Of a stretch of 64,000 nucleotides of DNA, positions 12,781-26,328 are shown piece by piece. The DNA lies in the NCBI GenBank assembly GCA_011009095.1, contig VTPC01003590.1:256062-320061 (forward strand). Reading direction: 5' to 3'. The DNA is from Ignelater luminosus (Eukaryota > Arthropoda > Insecta > Coleoptera > Elateridae). The notes under the pieces were generated by a model. The model was not told the origin of the DNA, did no database searches, and saw only the letters and a list, made by a program, of their open reading frames with translations. The translations under genes and the position numbers were made by a program. The stretch's first letter is position 1, and each line of letters begins with the position of its first letter.

Positions 12781-15700
12781 CTATAAGTTCTTCACTACTT
12801 GTATGTCTAACTCGGTCTGTTTTGGCTTGTACACTGTAATTTCAACCCTCTGATATCGTTTACTGCTCTGCGTTAGTTGGGGTGTGTTGTGCCACCGTGT
12901 TGGTACCTTGCGACCTTTTGGATCGCGTCCGCCCTGTTGGATTATTTTTTTCCGATTTCCTTATGGAGTAATAATGCCAATCTATTGTTTTGTATCCTGC
13001 GGGTCCATCTTTTATGTATGATTGGAAGATTTTCTTATTTTTGATTACGAGAGCCGGTTGTCCTTACCGTCGTCAACTGTTTGATTTTCACTTTCCCTGG
13101 ATGCCGTCGCTTCTCTTAGTGATGTTACTGCATCTCCTGTTGGTCATGAAACTCAATTTAGTCAGTTAATTAGTTTTAATGAAATAACTACATTTGTTTC
13201 AAAATTTATTGATGATAAATTAAGTTTATCAGAATGAAATCTCTGATTTAATCTTGAAAGTCATTCTACTGAACACAGATCTGTGGATTCGTCAAGATTT
13301 CTTCTCTTTACAATTTTGTTTTCTTTATTATTGATTTCAATATATTTCTTAATTGAACTGTTAATTGTACTGCGCGCACAACTTCCTTACCTACAACACT
13401 CAAGGCCACTGCTGAAGTTTAGTTGGGCTAACACTAAAACAGTCTAATTCTAAAGTGTTGAGTAACGCAAGATTATGTTACAAGCTTGACGGATCTATAC
13501 CTAACAGTTTTGACGCTATTCAACTATTTGTTGCAAAATACCATCAAGATTTGCAGTTGGCTCTGGTATAATTAAGAAACCTTTCGTTTTTGCAACTTTG
13601 CAAAGATAAAATTAAGTCTGTGGTAACTATGAATACTCACTAAGTCTAGCCATTCTTCTTCATTATATACAGTAACCAGAAAGCTATACTATTGCGATCC
13701 GTAATTACTAGGAAATAAGGAATAACTAAGATTTAGTTGTTTCATCCAAGAAATCCGGAAAATTAGATTTTGCGTTTCTCAATCGCCCTGTAGAAAACAG
13801 ATTCGTAGCTAAAAACCCAGTAAGCATTTCTAAAGACAAAAAACTTAGTTTTACCCCAATAAAGTTATAAATCTACGAACCTTCTTAATTACACCAGGGC
13901 CAATTAAAAAATTTGATAGCATTTCACAACAAAAAACTGTTAGGTGAGACTTGCAATCAGCAATGATCTTCATCAGCAAAAAAACATTGGTTGAGATTAA
14001 AGCCCCCTCAGTCTTTAATGTTTTAGTACTTCAAACCAGAAAAACGGAGATGAAAAAACCGGAAATAATCCACTACCACCAAAAGGTGTTGCGAGCCGTT
14101 AAAATGGCCCAAAATAGCCTAATTAATAAATCATTTAAATGACGTCACAAAACATGTTACCTACATTAAAAATGATTTAATTATAAATGTCTAGTAATCT
14201 CTTAAATTCAATAATTTAATGATTTTTTTTTCAGAAAAATGAAATGCAATCGAAAACTGTTAACGATGCAACAATAGAACTTCACAGAGAGAGATATTTT
14301 TTGCTCATTTTGATTTAATACCCCTTTAAATTGTCCAATAACAGACAATCGTAAATCTAATCAGTAGTTGCTTTAGGTTTACAAAGGAATGCAATGGCGT
14401 GTTGAAGGAAGGTCTTGAATTTTTAACATGACGTGTATTCTTCCTCTAGATTAAATTACAGATCTGCGAGTAAAATCGTGTTGACTGACGTCAACGAATT
14501 CTAAATTGGGTAAAATAAATTTTACATTTTAAAACGATTTTCTCACGTATTATTTATTTGGATTAGAATTAGGTTTTTGATTTTTGCATTTAATAAAACA
14601 CAACTACATGAATCTAAAAGTGTACTTACCCAAAGCTCCCAGGCTGTTCAGATTTACAAAAACACTCTAAATTTCCTGGACTACTTATTGAAAAAGAAAT
14701 TATCATAAAGAAATTATTATAAATTTCTAAAACAGTAACAACAGATTTAGATTTTGAAACGGCTGCTTATGAAAGAGCAGCGTCAGCTAATTATTCAAAC
14801 AATTTTTTGTCAACTTACATTTGCAAAGATTTCTCAAGTGTGATTTAGACCTTAATTCAAAAATGATACGTTCTATTTTATTCGGTAAAAAGAAAAAACG
14901 ACGTTCAATGCCACTGTATTATAACTTTTTAAAAGAAATTCTTCAAGCTATTATAGAGTTTCGTAACTTATTTTGAAAAAGATTATTAATATAATAACGT
15001 CGTTTACAGTATTCGAATTTAAAAATTCACTTTTCAAGAAACTTCCTTCATAAAATATGTAAATACTTCATACAGTTTTAATTAAATTAATTACATAAAT
15101 GGAAAATGTTAAATGTTCCTAGCAATTTAAATATTTAAAATGCAGCAAAAGGCCATTATTAATTTCCCCCCTTTTTTCCATTCGATCGTGTTAATTTTTT
15201 CTATTTTAAGGACCTAGGAACTTAAACAAGCGAAAAGCTTTTAGTTGCCAACAGAATAGTAACAAGTTTTTGTTTGGCATCTCTCTTGACAATTAATTAC
15301 AGCTTCGTGCTGTCAGTTCATACAATGTTAATGCCATTTACGAGAAGGTTAATTTATAACAAACAAGAAGGAGATTCATCGCGTACGATACTTATTATGA
15401 ATAACTTATTAGGGAATGGCTTTGAATAAAATTAATTACCGCGTGCACCCTTTATTACAAAAACGTTAGAAAAATGTTTTCTTAGTTCGCGCTGTAATAT
15501 CATTTAAGAGAAAATGTCGAGAATATTTCAAAGTATTAGTTCTGAAGGAAATTACAATGTCAATCTCACGCAAATATCGCTTTTATTTTTTCATACATAA
15601 AGAACAGAATGAGAGGGCTGGAGTATATTTTCAACAAAGTCTACTAACACCCAAATAAATACGAAGCTATAAATTGAAAACTACAACTGTTAAACTTCCA

Positions 15701-16019
15701 AAATGAATAATAGTGTGATTTTTTTGAAAATTTATAAGTTCTTCTTCAGTTTTATCTAAACATTATATTTAAATTTATGATTAAGATATTTTTTTCCATT
15801 TTTCATTCCTTCATCATACTATATGTTTAGCCATTTCGAGTAATATTATATGCATGAAAATATATTTAACTCTTTTAGATTCTTTAGTTAGAAATCAATT
15901 CGAATACGCTTTAATCATATCGCCCTTTCGGTACAATAGGTAAAAAATTGCAAAACAAAGTTTGCACTCATCGACATGTGAAGCTTTTTTTGACTTTAGT
16001 TACAAGTCAATCAGTTCGA
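12781..16019. other. AT-rich intron sequence, no gene seen
   Basis: The first 300 bases may still be 5' portions of the LINE fragment. Beyond that the sequence is AT-rich and holds no exon, RNA gene or transposon terminus that I can support. The small open frame at 13951-14142 has no recognisable motif. Confidence 0.4.
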
Positions 16020-19000
16020 AAGCTGACTATGTAAGAGTGATAAAAGGACCTGTGAACTACATGACTTTCGAGAGACTTCGAGCTTATCAACCGTGTAGCT
16101 CGAGATTATAATTTTCAAAGCTGGTGCAACCTGAAGGGGCGTTTTACATGAAAAATAGAAAAAGTCGCGCTAAACGCAAAAGTGAGAAAACCGACTATGT
16201 AGGCTTTATAGCAGGACATGTAAACTACATCACACTTGCGAGACTTCGAGATTACAAATCGTGTAGCTGGAAATTATGATTTTCAAAGTTGGTGTTACCC
16301 AAACGGCCGCTTTACATGTAAAATTGAAAAAAGTCGCGCTAAACGTAAAACTTAGGAACCTGATCATGTGGGTTTGATAAGTTGGTGCTACGCATTCCAT
16401 TACATGAAAAATATAAAAGTCGTGCTAACCGCAGATGCGGTACAAACTATGTGGACTTGACAGTAGAACATGAGAACAATATCACACTTGCAAAGCTGAG
16501 AGCTTATCACTTGCGTAGCTCGTGATTATAATTTTCAAAGTTGTGCTAGCCGAAACGGTGCTTTACAAAGTAACTGAAAAAAGTCGCGCTAAACGCAAAA
16601 ATTAGGAATCCGACTATGTGTGCTTTTTGGCGGGACATGTAAGCTACATCACACTTGCGAGACTTCGAAATTACAAATCGTGTAACTTGAAATTGTAGTT
16701 TTCAAAGTTGCCGCTAACTTTACACGGAAAATAGAAAAAGTAGCGCTTAACGTAAAGTTAGAAAACAAACTATATGGACTTGCCAATAGAACACGGGAAC
16801 TATATCACCCTTGCCAGGTTTAGAGATTACCAATCGTGTTGCTAGAGATTGTAATTTTTAAAGCAGGTGCTACCCAAAAAGGCCATTTATATGGAAAACA
16901 GAAAAAGTCGTGTAGCTCGAGGCTATAAGTTCTAAAGTTGGTGCAACCCGTAGAGCCGCTTTACATAAAAAATGGAAAAGGTCGCTTTGTGGGTTTGATA
17001 GCACAACATGTCAGCTACATGACCCTTGGAAGACTTCAAGGTTAGTAACTGTGTAGTTGGAGACTATAATTTTTGAAGTTGGTGCAACCCGAAGGGCCGC
17101 TTTACAGGGAAAATTAAAAAGTTGCATTAAACGCAAAAATGGAGAAGGTCGAGCTAAGGCAAAAGTTAGAAAACTAACTATGTGGGCTTGATAACAAGAC
17201 ATGTGAGCTATAGCACTCTCGACAGACTTGGAGGTTAACAGTTGTGTAGCTCAAGATTATAACTTTCAAAGTTGTTGCTACCCGAAGTAACGCTTTACAT
17301 GGAGATGGAAGAAGATAGAAAACTCACTATGCACGTTTGATAGCAGGACATGTGAACTATATCACCCGTGGGAGACTTTGAGGTTACCAATGGTGTAGCT
17401 AGAGATTATAATTTTGTAAATTTGGTGCAACCCGAAGGGCCGTTTTACATGAAAAATAGAAAAAGTCGCTCTAAACGCAAAAGTGAAAAAACAGAATATA
17501 TGGGCTTGATAGCAGATAACAGGTGTATCACCCTTGTGAGGTCTTCGAGGTTAGTAACTGTATGGATGAACATTATAATTTTCGCAGTTGGTCCTAACCG
17601 AAGGGACGCTTTACATAGAAAAGGAAAAAATCGCGCTAAATACATAAAGGTAGAAAACTGACTAGGTGAGTTTGAGATCAGGACATAAGCTGTATCACCA
17701 TTGAGAGACTTTGAAGTTAGCAATCGTGTAGCTCGAGATTATAATTCTCAAACACCGAAGAGGCCCTTTATGTAGCAAATGTAAAAAGTCGCGCTAAACG
17801 CTAAAGTTAGAAAACTGATTATGTAGGTGTGATATCAGGACACGTGAGCTATATCCTACTTTAAAAATTTCGAGGTTAACAATCGTGCAGATAGTGATTA
17901 CAATTTCCAAAGTTAGTATAACCCGAAAGGGCGCTTTACAGGGAAAATGTAAAAGTCGCATTTAAAGTTACAAAACCGTGAGTAGATAACAAGCGTGTGA
18001 ACTATATCCCCCCTGGGAGACTCCTAGGTTATTAATCGTGCATCTCGAGATTATAATTCTCGAAGTCTGTGCTACCCGAAGCGGCGTTCTACATGGCAAA
18101 TAGAAAAAATCACACAAAAACTGCAAAAGTTAGAAAACCATGTGGTCTTGACAGCAGAACATCCTTTAGAGACTTCGAGGCTAACTATCGCACAGACAGA
18201 GATTATAATTTTCCAATCTGGTGCTACGCGAAAGGTCGTTTTCATAAAAAAAGAAAAAGTTGCGTCGAACGCAAAGTTAGAAAAAGAACTTTGTGGGCTT
18301 AACAGCAGAAGATAGGAACTATATCACTATTGTGAGACTTTGAGGTTACCAGTCGTGTAGCTCAAGACTGTAAGTTTGAAAGTTGGCGCTACCCGAAGGA
18401 ACGTTTTATACCGAGGATAGAAAAAGTCGCCCTGAACGCAAAACTTAGAAAACTGACTATGTGGGCTTGATAGCACGAAATCTGTGTTATATCACTCTTG
18501 AGAAACTTCAAAGTTACCAGTCATCTAGCTAGACATTATAATTTTCGATGTTAGTGCTGCCCGAAAGGTAGTTTTCGTGAAAAACAGAAAAAGTCCCAGT
18601 AAAAGGAAAAATTAGAAAACCGTCTATGTAGGTTGATAGCAGGATATATGACCTTTGGGTGACTTCTAGGTTATTAATCGTGCATCTTGAGATTATAATT
18701 TTCAAAATCCGTGCTACCCGAAGGGGCGCTTACATTAAAAATATACAAAGTTGCTCTAAACGCAAAAAGTAAAAAACTGTCTATATGAGCTTGCTGTGAG
18801 CTATAGGAACCTTGAGAAACTTCGAGGTTATCAATTTTGTAGCTTGATATTACAATCTTCAAAGTTGGTGCTGCCCGGAGGGGCGCTATTATGGAAAATG
18901 AAAAACGTCGCCCAAAAAATGCAAAGCTAGAAAGCTACGTGGCGTAAATAGCAGGACCGGTGAAGTATATCGGCTTGAAAAACTTCAAGGTTCTAATCTT

Positions 19001-21385
19001 CAAAGTCGGTGCAACCCGAAAAGTCGCTTTACATAAAGAATGAAAAATCGTGTACCTCGAGCTTATAATTTTCACAGTTGGTGTTACTGGAACGGCTATT
19101 TTACATGGAAAATGAGAAAGGTCGCGCTAAAGGCAGAAGTTAGAAAAACTGACTATGTAGGCTTGATTGTGGAACATGTGAGCTATATTCCCCTTGGGAG
19201 AGACTCCGACGTTACCAATCGTGAAGCGCAATATTATAATTTTCAAACTTGGTGCTACCCGAAAGGACGCTTTACATGGAAGATGAGAAAAGTCGCGCTA
19301 TAAGCAAATGTGCACAATTGTGCAAATAGAGAGATTTCTAAGTTGGTACTACCCAAAAGGACGCATTACATAGAAAATAGAAAAGTCGCGTTAACCGCAG
19401 ATGTAGAATACAAACTATGTGGGCTCGACAGCAGAACATGAGAACTATATCACACTTGGGAAGCTGAGAGCTTATCACTCGCGTAGCTCGTAATTATAGT
19501 TTTCAAGGTTAAAGGTATCCGAAAAGGCGCTATACATGGAAAATAAAAAAAGTAGCGCAAACGCAAAAGTTAGAAAACCGTCTGTGTGGGTTGATAGCAG
19601 GACATGTTAACTATATCCCCCTGGGAGACTTCATGGTTATTAATGGTGCATCTCGACATTATAATTTCCAAAGTCTGTGCTGCCCAAAGAGGAGTCTAGA
19701 AAGTTAGAATACGAACTATGTGGGCTTGACAGCAGAACATGAGAACTAAATATATCATCCTTGGAAGGCTGAAAGGTTACCAGTGGTGCAGTTCGTGATT
19801 ATAATTTTCAAAGTCGATGCTACCCGACTGGGCGCTTTACATGGAAAATGAACCAAATCGCGTTAAACGCAAGTTAGAAAACCGTCTATGTGAGTTGATA
19901 GCAAAACATGTGAACTGTATCACTCTTGGGAGAGTTCGCGATCACACATCGTTTAGCTTATGATTAGAATTTTTCAGACTTGGTACTACCCGAAAGGGCG
20001 CTTTACATGGAAAATAAAAAATATCGCCCAAAGAATGCAGATAGATAGATAGATAGATAGCAGGACCTGTGAACTATATCACCCTTGGATGACTTCAAGG
20101 TTATAATTTTCAAAGTCGGTGCAACCCAAAGGGCCGCTTTGGAAAAAGTCGAGCTAAACGCAGATCTAAAATACGAACGAAGTGGGCTTGACAACAGAAC
20201 GTAGGAGCTATAGCACACTAGAGAAACTAAGGAATTACCAATAGTGTAGCTGGTAATTGTAATTCTTGAAGTTGGTGTTACCCGAAGAGGCGCTATCATG
20301 GAAACTAAAAACGTCGCTCAAAAAATGCAAAAGTTAGAAAACTATGTGGGGTAGATAGCAGGACTTGCAAACTATTATCAGCCTTGGAAGAGTTCAAGAT
20401 GGGTGCGACATGAACGGTCGCTTTATATAAAGAATGGAAGTCGCGCTAAACGTAAAATTATAAAAACGAATTTTGTGGGCTTGACAGCAGAACATGAGAA
20501 CTATACCATCTTCGGGAGGCTGAAAGCGTACCAGTCGTGTAGCTCGTGATTGTAATTTTCAAAGTTAGTGCTACCCGAAAGGGCGCTCTGAATGAAAAAT
20601 GAGGAAGGTCGCGATAAACGCAGACCTCGAAAACAAGTGGGCTTTACAGCAAAACGCGAGAATTAAATCACATTTGCGAGACTAAGAGGTTACCAATTGT
20701 GTAGCTTGTGATTGTAAGTTTCGAAGTTGGTGCTACTGGAAGGGGTGCTATCATTTAAAATGAAAAATGTTGCCCACAGAATGCAAAAGTTAGAAAACTA
20801 CATGGACTGGATAGCAGGACCTGTGCGCTATATCGTCATCTTTAGACGACTTCAAAGGTATAATTTTCAAAGTCGGTGCAACCCGAAGTGCCGCTTTACA
20901 TAAATAATGAAAAAAGTCGCGCTAAACGCAAATCTAGAATACAAACTATTTGGGCTTGGCAGCCGAATGTGACAACTATATCACATTTGCGAGACTAAGA
21001 GGTTACCATTCGTGTAGCTCGTGATTGAAAATTTCAAAGTTGGTGCTACCCGAAGGGGTTCCATTATAGAAAATGAAAACGTCGTCAAAAAAAAATGCAA
21101 AAGTTAGGAAACTACTTGGGCTAGATAGCAGGACCTATGAACTATATAAGCCTTGGAAGACTTCAAGGTTACAATTCTCAATGTCGGTGCAACCCGAATG
21201 GCCTTTTTACGAAAAGAATGGAAAAAGTCGCGCTAAACGCAGAATTATAAAACGAACTTTGTGGACTTGACAGCAGAACGTGGGAGCTACATCACCCTTG
21301 GGAGACTTCGATGTTACCAATGGTGTAGCACGTAAAATAAGTTTCAAAATTTTTGCTACTCGAAAGTGCGCTTTACATGAACAGT
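16020..21385. repeat. Diverged ~160-bp satellite array, about 34 units
   Basis: One motif chain recurs head-to-tail throughout: GAAAAAGTCGCGCTAAACGC, then GTTAGAAAAC, TATGTGGGCTTGATAGCAGG, CATGTGAACTATATCACCC, TTGGGAGACTTCGAGGTTAC, CAATCGTGTAGCTCGAGATT, ATAATTTTCAAAGTTGGTGC and ACCCGAAGGGGCGCTTTACA. Landmarks (the ATAATTTTCAAAGTT block) fall near 16102, 16276, 16524, 17060, 17405, 18040, 18690, 19065, 19798 and so on, roughly every 150-170 bp. Units differ by many substitutions and small deletions, and a few are half-length, so the array is old. All units face the same way. Short open frames inside are incidental. The array lies within the B3GLCT intron. Confidence 0.9.
20041..20060. repeat. 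(ATAG)5 microsatellite inside the satellite array
   Basis: Five perfect tandem copies of ATAG replace part of a satellite unit. They probably grew by slippage from the GATAGCAGG block of the unit. Confidence 0.9.
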
Positions 21386-24300
21386 GTGGGAGTAAGTGGG
21401 AGTGGACTTTTCTTTGCTATTTTGTATAGTTGTGGTTTAGGACAGTTAGCAAAATTCAAAATATTTGGAGAAATTGGAAAGTTATCCAAATAAGGATGAA
21501 TAGTAGAATAGTAAGATAAGTATGTCGAAAATTGCTGTTTGCTTATTATATACTAAAATCTCTTGTTATTATGTGAGGTATGAGTTCACAATGAGGAGAC
21601 TAAATAATTCTGGTTAAATGTGAAACTCCATAATTAGAATTTCATTTCCTTCAGTTTCTGAATTATTAAAATAAAAATGAAGTAAATAATAATTTTATTA
21701 AAAAACGCTTTATTGCCAGGAGCATATGCAGCGGTACGATTCTTAATTCTGATATAATTGAGGGTGCTCTTCTTAAAGTAATAATATAACCCTGTATTAA
21801 TTAGAGATCATATGCCCTGCAATCTTTCCTCTTTTCAAAACTCGTTCAATTATTTTTTATTAAGATTGTTTCGTGTCGTATTTTTATATTAAATTAATAA
21901 AACCCGTTCTAAATCTGCTTGTAAAAGTTCATTTACTAATGCGGTATTACTAATTCAATTTTAAAAAGGAAAAGGTCAGCTGTAACTTCCGATAACTTCT
22001 TTGAAACGGGAAAAAGATCCTGCAACTGTATAAATCAACTAGAGGTAATAACATAAAAGAAATTGCATCAAGAAGGTGTTTTCGTAAATTCAATATCTTC
22101 AAAATTCAAGTAATCTTATCACGTAGTTCATAATCCGTCCTGGGCCGATCCTGATCAACTAACTAGCCCCAAGCTAAACCGAACTGTATGAGGTCCTCTC
22201 CGCCTCCTCCACTGCCGCAGACGCCGAAGTTGAGAAAGAAGAAGTTTGTTTGCGGTGTGATTTATCTTTCTTCTGAAGCGTTTCCGACCCAGCGAGTTCA
22301 AACGCTAACGAAGCTAACGACAGACCGCAGTTTCATACAAACTTATTTAATTAACAGATTGATTTGTTTGATAAAAAAAGCTCGAAAGCTTATACGTTCC
22401 GCTTGTTTCATAAACTAATTCTGGTTGTGCTAGGAAATTAATCATTTTTCATTTGGTCTCTTTAAACTACAACATATGTATGTATAATGGAACTATCTCG
22501 TTCAGGTTGTATGTAAGTATTATTATTATTATTATAACTAATGAGCTTTTAGCAATTAATATGAGCAAGCACATTCTTCTTAATCTGTAGTAACTAAACA
22601 GTAATTCGTTTTACAAATACAGGACGATACATACAAATTGAGGAGAAGGAACTCGTTTTAAAAGTAAAAAAAGAAATGTACTGTAATTTCTTATTTAGGT
22701 ATTTTTGTACTGACAGGTGAAATTCTAAAAAATTGCAACAATCTTTCATTAACTATCTTTCTAGCGTCAATCATCTATAATTATTTTCAATTTAAACCAT
22801 AATTCATTGTAAATGGTATTGCATATTTATAATCCCTTCGCAATAGATTGCTTTCATCAGTTAGCAATCGTCGATGAGAAGTGTAACCTACAATAATTCC
22901 CCCTATCGCAGCACGATTGCTTATTTACAATGCTAAGTTAATCTCTCTACTCAAGAGGTAGTATAAGTAAAGCAAAATGAAAATAATTATTCTTATATCT
23001 AAAGAAAATAAATTACAACTAAATATACCATTCCACTAATTATAATCTTATTTTATTCGCCTAAATAACATTCAAAACCAGACCCAGAATTTTAAGAACT
23101 CCACCAAATGCTAAAAATACAACACAAAATATCATGATATCAGGAATTTACACATTAAACTGTTCGTTTTGTAATTTTGTATACATTGGCCAACCATTTA
23201 GTAAAGTCTAATTATGCCCAACACCTAATAGAACACAACCATCCTACAACTGCAAACAACCACATTACATTTTTATATTTCTCTAATAATAAACAAGAAC
23301 TACCTGTTTTATGTAGAAAAAGAAATAATTTACAAACTTGTTTATTTATGCCGTTGGAAACGAGGTTTACTCGAAACGTGTCAGGCTAATTTGAGGTTAT
23401 GACTGTGTTTAATTGTTGTAATTTGTTTACGTGGATTTCCACAAAGTGGTTTTACCTTGCAAAAGGAAAGGTCAAGGAAAGTTTATACTTAGCACAGTTT
23501 TAAGGTTTGACATACTAATTAATATTCTATTTCTACCTTGTTACCTACTCGCGCCACCATATTAGAAAAATGGAGTAAAAAACCGCTAAAATCAATAACT
23601 GAGCATCCACTCGATACGATTTTGATAATGATGATCATAACGCTTGCACTCTAGATGGTTTAAATATGTACTTTTCACAGTATGGGCGAATTGCAAAGTT
23701 AAATACTATGCCGTCTGCTGCCGTACTAGCATCTCACGCAAAAATGGAGATTATACCTTATACGAATATTGAGAGCTCCGATTTTAAGAATATCGTTTTT
23801 GAAGAAATACATTAACGTCTTGAAGAGAATAAGAAAATTCCTGATAGTAGCTAACACTTTTAGAATGAGAAATCTTCCCAGTTGGAAAGGATAGGTACAT
23901 TAAGAATATTACGAATTATCTGGAATATAATACATAGTGCGTTCATTTTAAAACGATCCACCCATAATATCTCGTAAACAAATAAAAAGATCGAAATAGG
24001 AAAAAACCATGCCAATATATTTATGAAGGGAGACATTAGAATGCATAACTGATTCAATCATAGAGGTCGCTGTGTTCACTCTTGCATACATAATCTCAGA
24101 ATCTTAAATGACACCCCACTACTTGTGATATGTCCTTGAAAAGGGAATAACACTAGCAATCGTTTGGCAAACACAAAATTCAAATCGGACTACTACATCG
24201 CAAGTTACAGCACAAAATGTCGCGAGTTTAAACCGGGTTAACCAAGTAAATAAACGCACTTCGTTTGTTTTGAATATGAAACAGATTAACCTAGATATTC

Positions 24301-24479
24301 TTAGTCAAATTGAACTGTCAATAAAAAGTCAAAACAATAGAAAAGGAACAACAAAGAACGGGCAACCCTTTAAAGGAAGTACCAAACCTAGCAATTTACA
24401 TTAGCAACTCAATTCACACTATTCAACTTATTCAGAATTGGCCACCCTGATTCAAAGTTGCTATACAAAACTCTCATTA
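21386..24479. other. AT-rich intron sequence, no gene seen
   Basis: This lies between the main satellite array and its outlier. It contains AT-rich sequence with several short open frames (for example a proline-rich start at 22188) that show no family motif, no splice context and no codon pattern. I find no transposon terminus. Confidence 0.4.
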
Positions 24480-25325
24480 TAACCACAAAGGTAATTATCA
24501 ATCGTGTAGCTCGAAATTATAATTTTCAAAGTTGCTACTCGAACGGATGTTTTACATGAAAAATGGAAAAAGTCGCGCTAAACGCAAAGTTAGAAAACAT
24601 ATCTGTGGGATTGACAGCAGAACATGAAAACTATATCACCCTTGGAAGGCTGAGAAGTTACCGATCGTGTAGCTCGAAATTATAATTTTCAAAGTTGATG
24701 CTACCCGAAGGACCACTTTACATAGAAAATAAAAAAAGTCGCGTTAAAGGCAGATCTAGAATACGAAGTATGTGGGCTTGATAGCAAAACAGGGAATATA
24801 TCACCTTTAGGAGATATAAAGAATAACAATTATATAGATAGGGATAATAATTTTCAAAGTTAGTGCTATCGGAAGTGCCACTTTACATGGAAAATGAAAA
24901 AAGACGCGTTAAACGCAGATCTAAGTGGACTTGACAGCTGAACGTAGGAACTATATCACACTGGCGAGAAAAAGAGGTTACCAATCGTGATGGTAGTTTT
25001 TGAAGTTGGTGCTACCCGGAGGAGCGCTATCATGGTGACTGAAAAACGTCGCCCAAAGATTGCAAAAGTTAGAAAACTACGTGGGCTAGATAGCAGGACC
25101 TGTGAACTGTATGACTCTCGGAAGACTTCAAAGTTATAATAATTTTCAAAGTTGGTGCAAGCCAAACACCGCTCTACATAACGAATGGGAAAAAGTCGCG
25201 CTAAACGCAGATCCACAATACGAACTAAGTATGTAGGCTTGACAGCAGAACGTGGGAACAATATCACACTTGCAAGACTAAAAAGTTACCAATCATGTAG
25301 CTCGTGATTGTAGTTTTTGAAAAAA
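24480..25325. repeat. Second, short array of the ~160-bp satellite
   Basis: About five units of the same satellite as at 16.0-21.4 kb, same orientation, with the CGTGTAGCTCGAAATTATAA, AAAAAGTCGCGCTAAACGCA and TGGGCTTGACAGCAGAACAT blocks. It is separated from the main array by 3.1 kb of unrelated AT-rich sequence and stops ~115 bp before a foldback transposon. Confidence 0.9.
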
Positions 25326-25442
25326 ATAGTCAAGATCAACTGATCAAACTGTAAGTAACAATCAAATATCATTTCAACACAGACTGATGACGAGAATCAC
25401 AAAGTTGTCATTGTTTAGTATTATTTTATTAACTTACCTATA

Positions 25443-26328
25443 CAGTGTGTCCCAATTTTGATGCTCACTATTGGGATCTCGGAAATTGTAAGAGATACGA
25501 AGTCGATTAAATTAGAAAAGTTTTGGCTATTTTGGAGATCAGTTTATTTATGCTTTTGTTTTTCAGAAAAGTTCACGGCTTACTAGATATTTGCTAAAAA
25601 CGAAATTATCTTATATTTTTTTTAATAAAAAGCATTTCCCACTTAGTGTGCCATGGCTTTAAACATATGAAAATCATTAGTTTTTGTCAGATAAATTACA
25701 TTTGTTATATAACAATTGTTAAAACGAAACAAAAGACGCTTTTAAGATAATTTATTGAGCATTCACAGATAGCATCAACTAAGCATCTAATGCCCCATAA
25801 AAGCGTATTTATTTTGTTTTAGCAATTTTTGCATAACAAATACATTTCTTTGATACAACTCCACGACTTTGTGTGTTAGATGTCACGGCACACTATGATG
25901 AAAAATGATTTTCACTTCATAACTCAGTAAAACAAAAGAATAGCTATGCCAAACCATGTATCACTGAAAAGCATTTAAGGCGTGTAGTTCAGTAATATGC
26001 AAATAAAGTAGGCGATCCATTAGAAAAAATTTGGATTTACGTTTCACCGCCGAAGTAAAACAAAAGACAATTTCGAAGATAATTTGTTTGTGTTTCGGAG
26101 TAAATTCTCTAAAACACCCTTTTTGCTGTTCTTTTCTATCTTTGCTCGTTCCTGAGATAAAATAATTTCGTTTTTATCAAATATCTAGTAATCCGTGAAC
26201 TTTTTTGAAAAACAAAAGCATAAGTAAACTGATCTCCAAAATAGCTAAAACTTTTCTAATTTAACCGACTTCGTATTTCTTACAATTTCCAAGATCCCAA
26301 TAGTGAGCATCGAAATTGGGACACACTG
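25443..26328. mobile_element. Foldback TIR element, copy 1 (886 bp)
   Basis: It starts CAGTGTGTCCCAATTTTGAT and ends with the inverted complement of that sequence, flanked by TA on both sides (25441-25442 and 26329-26330). The inverted termini run for about 170 bp with few differences, so the element can fold into a long hairpin. A further pair of related blocks (AAACAAAAGACGCTTTT and its counterpart near 26060) extends the symmetry inward. There is no transposase frame, so it is non-autonomous. TA duplication suggests mobilisation by a Tc1/mariner-type enzyme; that is inference. Confidence 0.85.

Noticed and set aside
16020..21385. Regular repeats that might suggest a CRISPR array
   Set aside because: Repeats are ~160 bp, diverged and contiguous without unique spacers, and the host is a eukaryote. 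It is a satellite.
22188..22418. Proline-rich open frame
   Set aside because: No splice context, no family motif and short length in AT-rich intron sequence.
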